Origin: JBOGOC01 sp050747525
GTDB taxonomy: Bacteria > Acidobacteriota > Polarisedimenticolia > JACPZX01 > DASXTC01
Assembly: GCA_050747525.1 (NCBI GenBank)
Contig: JBOGOC010000052.1
Coordinates: 1-31,045, forward strand
Direction of reading: 5' to 3'
Length of the DNA stretch: 31,045 nucleotides
Shown: positions 26,650 through 31,045 of the stretch, one piece after another
How positions within the stretch are numbered: the first letter of the stretch is position 1
How the letters are laid out: each line of letters begins with the position of its first letter
The notes under the pieces: generated by a model
What the model saw: only the letters and a program-made list of their open reading frames with translations
Database searches by the model: none
What the model was told of the DNA's origin: nothing
Translations under genes and position numbers: made by a program

Positions 26650-29544
26650 ATGCGCATCCGCCGGCTTTCCATCCGCGGCTTCGGCAATCTGAAGGGCGAG
26701 TTCATCTTCTCGTCGGATCGGTGCAACCTCGTCCTGGAGCCCAACGAGAGCGGCAAGAGCACGCTGGCCGCCGCGATCCTGGCCGGCCTGTACGGACTCC
26801 CCCGCCAGCGCTCCAGCGCGCAGCGCCTGCGCGTGAGGGAGCGTCACCGCCCCTGGAGCGGAGAGGCGTTCGGCCTGGAGATGGAGCTGGAGTGCCGCGG
26901 GCGGGCCCTGTCCATCGAAAGGGACTTCGCCCGCGACCTGGTCGTGGTGCGCGACGGCCGCACCGGCCGGGACGTGACGGCCGAGTTCTCCCAGGGGAAG
27001 GACGCCCTCGACGTGGGCGAGGCGCTGTGCGGCCTGGGCCGGGACGAGTTCGTGCGCTGCTGCTTCGTGGCCCAGCACGACATCGAGGACATCCGGGACG
27101 CCGCCGGCCTCACCGCCGCCCTCCAGCGTGCCGCCTCCTCCCAGCAGGGAGACGTGGCGGCGGGCGAGGCGCTCGACGTGCTGTCCAGATCACTGCAGGA
27201 GTACCGCGGCACGATGCTGGGCAAGGGGAAGGTGGACAACGAGATCCGCCGGCTGGATGCGGAGATCGAGCGGCTCGGCTCGGAGCTGGCCGCCATGACG
27301 GCCAGGCGGCTGCAGTCCGAGGACAGGATCAGGCAGCTCGAAGAGGCCACACGCCGCGAGGGGCGCACCGAGCAGGATCTGGCGCAAGCCGACGACCTCC
27401 ACCTTCTGGCCGCACGCGAGGAATCCCGCGCCGCCCTGGACCAGGCCTTGAAGGACATCGGAGAGCTGGCCGGCTACCGCCGTGAGATGGAGGAGCTCGC
27501 CCCCTTCGCCGCGTTCCCCTCGGCCCGCCTGGGGCGTCTCCGCGAGATCAAAGGAGAGCTGATGTCCCTTTCTGATCGGGGCGCCGCGGCCACCGCCCGC
27601 CTCGACGAGCTGGAGCGCCTGCTGAAGAAGGCGGAGTCCGACCTCGAGGCCGCCGGCCCTCATGCCCTTCTGCCCCCGGAGGTCGCGGCGGACGCGGCCT
27701 CCTGCCTGGCGGTCCTGCGCGATCTCTGGCGCCAGCGGATCGAGAAGCGCCGCGCGTTCCGCCGCGAAGCGCGCCGGCTGCGTGCCGGAGGCCTGGAGCC
27801 TGATCGCGCGGCCGACCTGGCCCGCGACCTGGAGAAGCTCTCCGAGGAGGACCGCCTGTTCGTCGGCGGGCACCGCGAGAGGCTGCTCGAGGTGAAGGCC
27901 GATCTGGCCGTGGCCGAGAAACGGCGCGACCGCTTGAAGGGGGCCGAGGAAAGCCAGCGCCTCATCGTGCCGCTGGCGGCCCATCGCGGCAAGGAGCGCG
28001 CGGCCCAGTTCACGCTGGCCCTCGGGATAGTCCTGACCGCCATCTTCGCCCTGGCCCTGCAGAACAAGCTCCCCATCATCGCCACAGTCCTGATGGCGTT
28101 CGCGGGCCTGCTCTGGTGGTTCTGGCTCCTCGAGAAGCGTCCGGTTCACGGAGCCGAGGAGTTCGGCAGCGAGCTGCAGCGGCTCCAGACCGAGATCTGG
28201 GGGCACGAGAAGGAGATCGCTTCCCTGCAGGAGAGGCTGCTCCGCCTTGCCATGGAGCTGGAGTACCCCTCGCCCGAGGCGCTGGTGGAGGATTTCAAGG
28301 AGCTGGAGCGCCTTCGCTCTGCATCGGTGTCCCTGACCACCCATGAGGCGGCGCTGCGCGACGCTCGGGAGCGGTACGTGAAGGCGGCCGAGGAGATGAA
28401 GGCCCTGATGGAGCGGGCCGGCGAGCCGGTCGCCTCGCTCCCGGGACCCCGCCGGGCAGGCCAGTTCGTGCGCAAGCTTTCGCACGCGGCCCGCGCCCAG
28501 GCGTCGATGGAACGGCTCAAGTCCGAGCGCCAGGTGGCCTCCGAAGAGAGGGCCACCGTGGGCCTGCGGGACGAGAACCTTCGTCTCGAGGCGGAGCGTG
28601 ACGCCGAGGAGGCTTTCGGACAGGACGCCCGCACCCAGGATCTGGACGCTCTGCTGTCCCGTTTCGAGGAGGCGGGGGCCCGCCGCGAGCGCCTCGAGCG
28701 CCTGCGGGACGAGATCGTCCCGGCGATCGAACGGAGGCACAACGTGCCCCCCGAACGAACGGCCGAGCGTCTTCAGAAGGAGCTGGAGGTCCTCTCGCGC
28801 CAGGCGGGCAAGGTCGAGGCCCGCAGGACGGGGATGCCCTCTCTCTCCCCCGAGCGGACCAGCCGGGAGTACGCGGAGGATCGGCGTCTCCTCCAGGAGG
28901 AGATCCGCGGCATCCAGGCCGAGCGCATCAGGCTGTCGGAAGAGCTGGCGGACGTGCTGCGCGAGTCGAGGCGCGACCTGCCCCTGCTCCAGGAGCAGAT
29001 CCAGGAATGCCGCCGCGCCCTGGCCCGGGCCACAGCGTTCCGGGACGCCGTGTCGCTGGCCATGGACGTGCTGGGCCGCCAGTCACACGAGGCCTACGCG
29101 GAGTGGGCCGATGCCCTCAACCAGAAGGCGGGCGGGATCCTGCACCAGCTGAGCCCCGACTGGGGCGACGTGCGGTTCGACACCGACCTCAGCTTCACCG
29201 TGAAGCACATCCCCACGGGGCGCACGCTCGACTCGAGGCAGGTGGACGGTCACGCCAGCAGCGGGGCGCGCGATCAGATCCACCTGGCCGTGCGTCTCGC
29301 CGTGTCCGAGTACCTCTCAGCGGCCGGAGTCCACCTCCCCTTCATCCTGGACGACCCCTTCGTCGCCTTCGACGACGAGCGATTCAGCCGCGCGATGGAG
29401 TTTCTTCTGGATGAGCTGGGACGGCACCACCAGATCATCGTGCTGTCGTGCCACGAGGCGCGGCACCGGCAGTGGCAGGGACTCTCCCCTGCCCCGCTGG
29501 CGGATCGGGTGCGCGTGATCGACCTGACTCCCCTGAGCACCTGA
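26650..29544 (+). CDS. YhaN/SbcC-type ATPase with a membrane hairpin in its coiled coil
   Basis: A 964-aa Rad50/SbcC-like ABC ATPase. Walker A reads EPNESGKST at 30-38, with the first Gly of GxxxxGKS replaced by Glu. Long coiled coils follow. The C-terminal ATPase lobe has SSGARDQIHLAVRLA (signature) and LPFILDDPFVAFD (Walker B, about 897-909). The zinc-hook CxxC expected at the Rad50 apex is absent. Residues about 455-498 form two hydrophobic helices (ALGIVLTAIFALAL and VLMAFAGLLWWFWLL) that should insert in the membrane. With the phosphoesterase next to it, it probably forms a DNA-end or DNA-structure processing complex. Confidence 0.87.
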   Translation: MRIRRLSIRGFGNLKGEFIFSSDRCNLVLEPNESGKSTLAAAILAGLYGLPRQRSSAQRLRVRERHRPWSGEAFGLEMELECRGRALSIERDFARDLVVVRDGRTGRDVTAEFSQGKDALDVGEALCGLGRDEFVRCCFVAQHDIEDIRDAAGLTAALQRAASSQQGDVAAGEALDVLSRSLQEYRGTMLGKGKVDNEIRRLDAEIERLGSELAAMTARRLQSEDRIRQLEEATRREGRTEQDLAQADDLHLLAAREESRAALDQALKDIGELAGYRREMEELAPFAAFPSARLGRLREIKGELMSLSDRGAAATARLDELERLLKKAESDLEAAGPHALLPPEVAADAASCLAVLRDLWRQRIEKRRAFRREARRLRAGGLEPDRAADLARDLEKLSEEDRLFVGGHRERLLEVKADLAVAEKRRDRLKGAEESQRLIVPLAAHRGKERAAQFTLALGIVLTAIFALALQNKLPIIATVLMAFAGLLWWFWLLEKRPVHGAEEFGSELQRLQTEIWGHEKEIASLQERLLRLAMELEYPSPEALVEDFKELERLRSASVSLTTHEAALRDARERYVKAAEEMKALMERAGEPVASLPGPRRAGQFVRKLSHAARAQASMERLKSERQVASEERATVGLRDENLRLEAERDAEEAFGQDARTQDLDALLSRFEEAGARRERLERLRDEIVPAIERRHNVPPERTAERLQKELEVLSRQAGKVEARRTGMPSLSPERTSREYAEDRRLLQEEIRGIQAERIRLSEELADVLRESRRDLPLLQEQIQECRRALARATAFRDAVSLAMDVLGRQSHEAYAEWADALNQKAGGILHQLSPDWGDVRFDTDLSFTVKHIPTGRTLDSRQVDGHASSGARDQIHLAVRLAVSEYLSAAGVHLPFILDDPFVAFDDERFSRAMEFLLDELGRHHQIIVLSCHEARHRQWQGLSPAPLADRVRVIDLTPLST

Positions 29545-29747
29545 CCCGGGCCGGCCACCTCTTCTGCAGCACTTTCCTGGGTTATACAGCACGTCTCTTG
29601 CAGCCTATCCCCACCTCGTTCCAGACGGCTTCCGCCCGTAGCCTCAAGGTGTAGAATGACTTCCGCGTTCCGGCGCCGGCAAGCTCTCCGGGATTAGATC
29701 GCGTTTCACCGGTCCGGAGACGTCTTACACAGAACTATCCATTTGAA
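29545..29747. other. Intergenic gap between the ATPase gene and the cassette array
   Basis: About 200 nt with no gene. A 6-bp inverted pair (CTCCGG near 29686 and CCGGAG near 29715) and a TGTAGAAT box (29650-29657), which could be an extended -10, are the only structures seen. No integrase open frame or remnant was found on either strand. The region would be the attI flank if the array was built from here. Confidence 0.5.
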
Positions 29748-29754
29748 GTTAGGC
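29748..29754 (+). other. attI-like recombination core at the start of the cassette array
   Basis: GTTAGGC is the 7-nt core (GTTRRRY) cut by integron integrases between G and TT. Upstream sequence TTTGAA before it differs from the attC L' arms, and no R'' box (RYYYAAC) lies within 140 nt upstream, so it is not the end of an attC. It lies where an attI site would be, and resembles attI1, which also ends in GTTAGGC. Full attI integrase-binding repeats were not identified, so the call is moderate. Confidence 0.5.
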
Positions 29755-29767
29755 TTCTGAGCTTAGG

Positions 29768-29784
29768 TTGAGTGACTTACTCAA
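29768..29784. promoter_or_regulatory. Palindrome directly ahead of the cassette 1 start codon
   Basis: TTGAGT (29768-29773) and ACTCAA (29779-29784) form a 6-bp inverted repeat with a 5-nt spacer that ends at the ATG. No Shine-Dalgarno sequence is visible here. It could be a hairpin that affects translation or an operator, or chance. Confidence 0.3.
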
Positions 29785-30333
29785 ATGAACGATCGACCGT
29801 TTGGTGTGAGCGCAGTTGCAGTCTGGCAGGTGGCGGTTGGAGTCCTATTCGCTTCACTCATCCTCCTGATCAAGTTCCAGCCTGGCAACTGGGCGGGCCT
29901 TGGCGAGGCGTTCTCGACTGTTGGTATCTCAGGCGTTTGGGTTCTTGCTTCTACAGTCTTATTTGCTGGCGCTAGCCTCGTGTCCGGAGTAGCCCTATGG
30001 CAAGGCGAGCCCCTGGGCTGGTGGCTTGGCACCTTCTGTTCCCTCTATGCGGCTGCAAGCAACATCGCAGCTATTCGTCTGCTGTCTAGGCTGGGGACTG
30101 ATCTGGATGTCGAGGGCCTGACGCCCGAGAGGCTGACGAGCCAGCTTGTTCGTGCTGGAATCAACGGGTCGATTTTCCTCTACATGGCCCGTGGCGAGAC
30201 CATGGAGTACCTTGGGGTATCACGAGAACGCAGGTTCAAGTATCTGCTAGCAGTAGCCAGTGTGGTGCTGTCAATCTTTGTATTGTCCCTACTCTTCTCG
30301 AGAAGCACGAGCCTTCAGTCAGGCGAAGCCTAA
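29785..30333 (+). CDS. Cassette 1 membrane protein, unknown function
   Basis: The 182-aa product has four predicted membrane helices: about 8-29, 47-68, 76-98 and 154-171. A charged loop (about 105-150) holds LTPERLTSQLVRAG. No family is recognised. The TAA stop lies inside the R'' box of attC 1, the usual position of a cassette ORF end. Codon use is noticeably less GC-rich than in the chromosomal genes, consistent with separate origin. Confidence 0.7.
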   Translation: MNDRPFGVSAVAVWQVAVGVLFASLILLIKFQPGNWAGLGEAFSTVGISGVWVLASTVLFAGASLVSGVALWQGEPLGWWLGTFCSLYAAASNIAAIRLLSRLGTDLDVEGLTPERLTSQLVRAGINGSIFLYMARGETMEYLGVSRERRFKYLLAVASVVLSIFVLSLLFSRSTSLQSGEA

Positions 30334-30420
30334 CTCCAGCATGAACGCGACGGCGGGCGGCGGGCGCCCGAGATAGTCGTTTGGGTGTTCGCCCGCCGCG
30401 CGTTATGCTGAACGTTAGGC
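30328..30420 (+). repeat. attC site 1 (integron cassette recombination site)
   Basis: R'' GCCTAAC (30328-30334) pairs perfectly with R' GTTAGGC (30414-30420). L'' (30337-30349) pairs with L' (30399-30410) except for extrahelical G30343; A30350 is a second unpaired base. The stem goes on through GGCGGGCG/CGCCCGCC. A short unpaired spacer separates R and L boxes, as in known attC hairpins. Confidence 0.92.
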
Positions 30421-30443
30421 CTTCTAAGCAACAGGAACGCGTC

Positions 30444-30866
30444 ATGCGACTTCAGAGGACAAGGTCTTTTATAGCCGCGATGCTCATCGGACTTGCAGTT
30501 GTCCTCACCATGTCCGTGCTGGCCGTTCCGTACGCTCGCCTCCTTGCGGCATTGTCGGGTTATGCTCTGTGGGCCGCGCTATTCGTGGCAGCGCTTCGAC
30601 CCGAAGGCGCATTTTCTCGTTGGATTCTCAGCCCTGAGGCCAAGCATCAACTGTCAGACAGTCAGTGGCTGAGGCAACGCCGTAGTCTACTCCGCTACGG
30701 CTCCTTGGCCCTGTGGATCGCATCCGTGGACATCATCTTGGCGGGCTACGAACTGAGTTCTCACCGTCTCGACTCGACATGGGCCAAAGCCATCGAGGGC
30801 ACGACAGCTTTATGTCTATTCTTCGGAACCATCGCGTTCTTGACGAAGAAGTGGAGAGAGGCCTAA
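30444..30866 (+). CDS. Cassette 2 membrane protein, unknown function
   Basis: The 140-aa product has four hydrophobic stretches: about 10-28, 33-50, 86-104 and 119-136. A polar loop (about 52-84) contains WILSPEAKHQLSDSQWLRQRR. No family is recognised. The frame is open to TTG 30381 inside attC 1, but ATG 30444, the first ATG within the cassette, is preferred; AGGA lies nearby. The stop is in R'' of attC 2. The protein has the small hydrophobic style common among environmental cassette products. Confidence 0.65.
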   Translation: MRLQRTRSFIAAMLIGLAVVLTMSVLAVPYARLLAALSGYALWAALFVAALRPEGAFSRWILSPEAKHQLSDSQWLRQRRSLLRYGSLALWIASVDIILAGYELSSHRLDSTWAKAIEGTTALCLFFGTIAFLTKKWREA

Positions 30867-30954
30867 CAACACCATGAACCCGGCGGCGGGCGGACAGCGC
30901 CCGCCGGCACCCGCGGCGGCGTTCGCCCGCCGCGGGTTATGGTGAACGTTAGAC
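30861..30954 (+). repeat. attC site 2 (integron cassette recombination site)
   Basis: R'' GCCTAAC (30861-30867) faces R' GTTAGAC (30948-30954), with one mismatch because R' belongs partly to the next cassette. L'' (30870-30882) pairs with L' (30933-30944) apart from extrahelical G30876, and G30883 is a second bulge. Both bulges fall at the same places as in attC 1. The two sites share L-box and stem sequence (GGCGGGCG). Confidence 0.92.
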
Positions 30955-30967
30955 GACTGAGAGTGAG

Positions 30968-31045
30968 ATGGCGTTTCTGGATGCTTTAGCCGCCCGGGCC
31001 ATTGGGCTGCTCTCCGGAGAACAGCTGCCGCAAGTGTGTGCAGAT
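30968..31045 (+). CDS. Cassette 3 ORF, 5' part only
   Basis: ATG 30968, 14 nt into cassette 3, opens a frame of 26 codons that is still open at the window edge (begins MAFLDALAARAIGLLSGEQ). Its position is right for a cassette ORF. Nothing can be said about function. Confidence 0.5.
   Translation, partial: MAFLDALAARAIGLLSGEQLPQVCAD

Larger units (their letters stand above)
29749..31045 (+). mobile_element. Integron gene-cassette array (three cassettes, last one cut by the window)
   Basis: Cassette 1 spans 29749-30414, cassette 2 30415-30948 and cassette 3 30949 to beyond the edge. Each is one short plus-strand ORF ending in an attC, the standard cassette arrangement. Cassette 1 and 2 each start TTAGGC and end in an attC with R'' GCCTAAC, so each would circularise into a perfectly paired R box. 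Cassette 3 starts TTAGAC, so its R'' should read GTCTAAC. Composition is less GC-rich than the chromosomal genes before it. The integrase gene is not in the window. Confidence 0.9.

Noticed and set aside
27900..28200. A Rad50 zinc hook (CxxC) in the ATPase coiled coil
   Set aside because: No Cys pair lies there; the middle of the coiled coil holds hydrophobic helices instead.
29545..29747. A degraded integrase gene
   Set aside because: Reading both strands gave no tyrosine-recombinase motifs or a frame long enough to be a remnant.
30381..30443. Start of the cassette 2 ORF at TTG 30381
   Set aside because: It lies inside attC 1 and would be split from the gene when the cassette moves; ATG 30444 lies within the cassette.

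Overview
The window is high-GC, densely packed chromosomal DNA from a diderm (Gram-negative-type) bacterium. The diderm call rests on a LolA carrier, a predicted outer-membrane barrel and several exported proteins. The mix of PyrK/PyrD, multi-HAMP and phytochrome-type kinases, an exported M28 peptidase and a YhaN-type ATPase would suit an Acidobacteriota-like lineage, but that is inference; nothing here fixes the taxon.

Left edge (1-570): the last codons and right end of an IS3-family insertion sequence, then about 450 bp without genes that hold two adjacent palindromic elements sharing one arm motif. 571-2357: translationally coupled pyrK-pyrD for pyrimidine synthesis. 2343-8050: a signalling block with three phytochrome-type histidine kinases, one Rcp1-like response regulator and a radical SAM gene. 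8011-11277: a thioredoxin-like protein facing away from a coupled run of a threonine-synthase-like enzyme, a PhnP-like metallohydrolase and an exported protein. 11243-19572 (minus strand): M28 peptidase, SMC, polyprenyl diphosphate synthase, an exported protein, YajQ and LolA.

19595-25355 (plus strand): a near-consensus promoter opens a metal-uptake-like run. It holds a small Cys/His-containing protein, an outer-membrane barrel gene broken by an in-frame TAG, a ZnuA-type binding protein, a ZnuB-type permease fused to HEAT repeats, and then an SPFH-like/TPR protein. No ATPase for the transporter is present. 25419-29544: an SbcD/YhaO-type phosphoesterase and a YhaN/SbcC-type ATPase whose coiled coil carries a membrane hairpin.

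29748-31045: the composition drops and the sequence becomes an integron gene-cassette array. Two well-formed attC sites (30328-30420 and 30861-30954) have matching R boxes and conserved extrahelical bases. They separate three cassettes that encode small unrecognised proteins, at least two of them membrane proteins. The array starts at an attI-like GTTAGGC core, but no integrase gene lies beside it in this window. This array is the most striking feature of the window.
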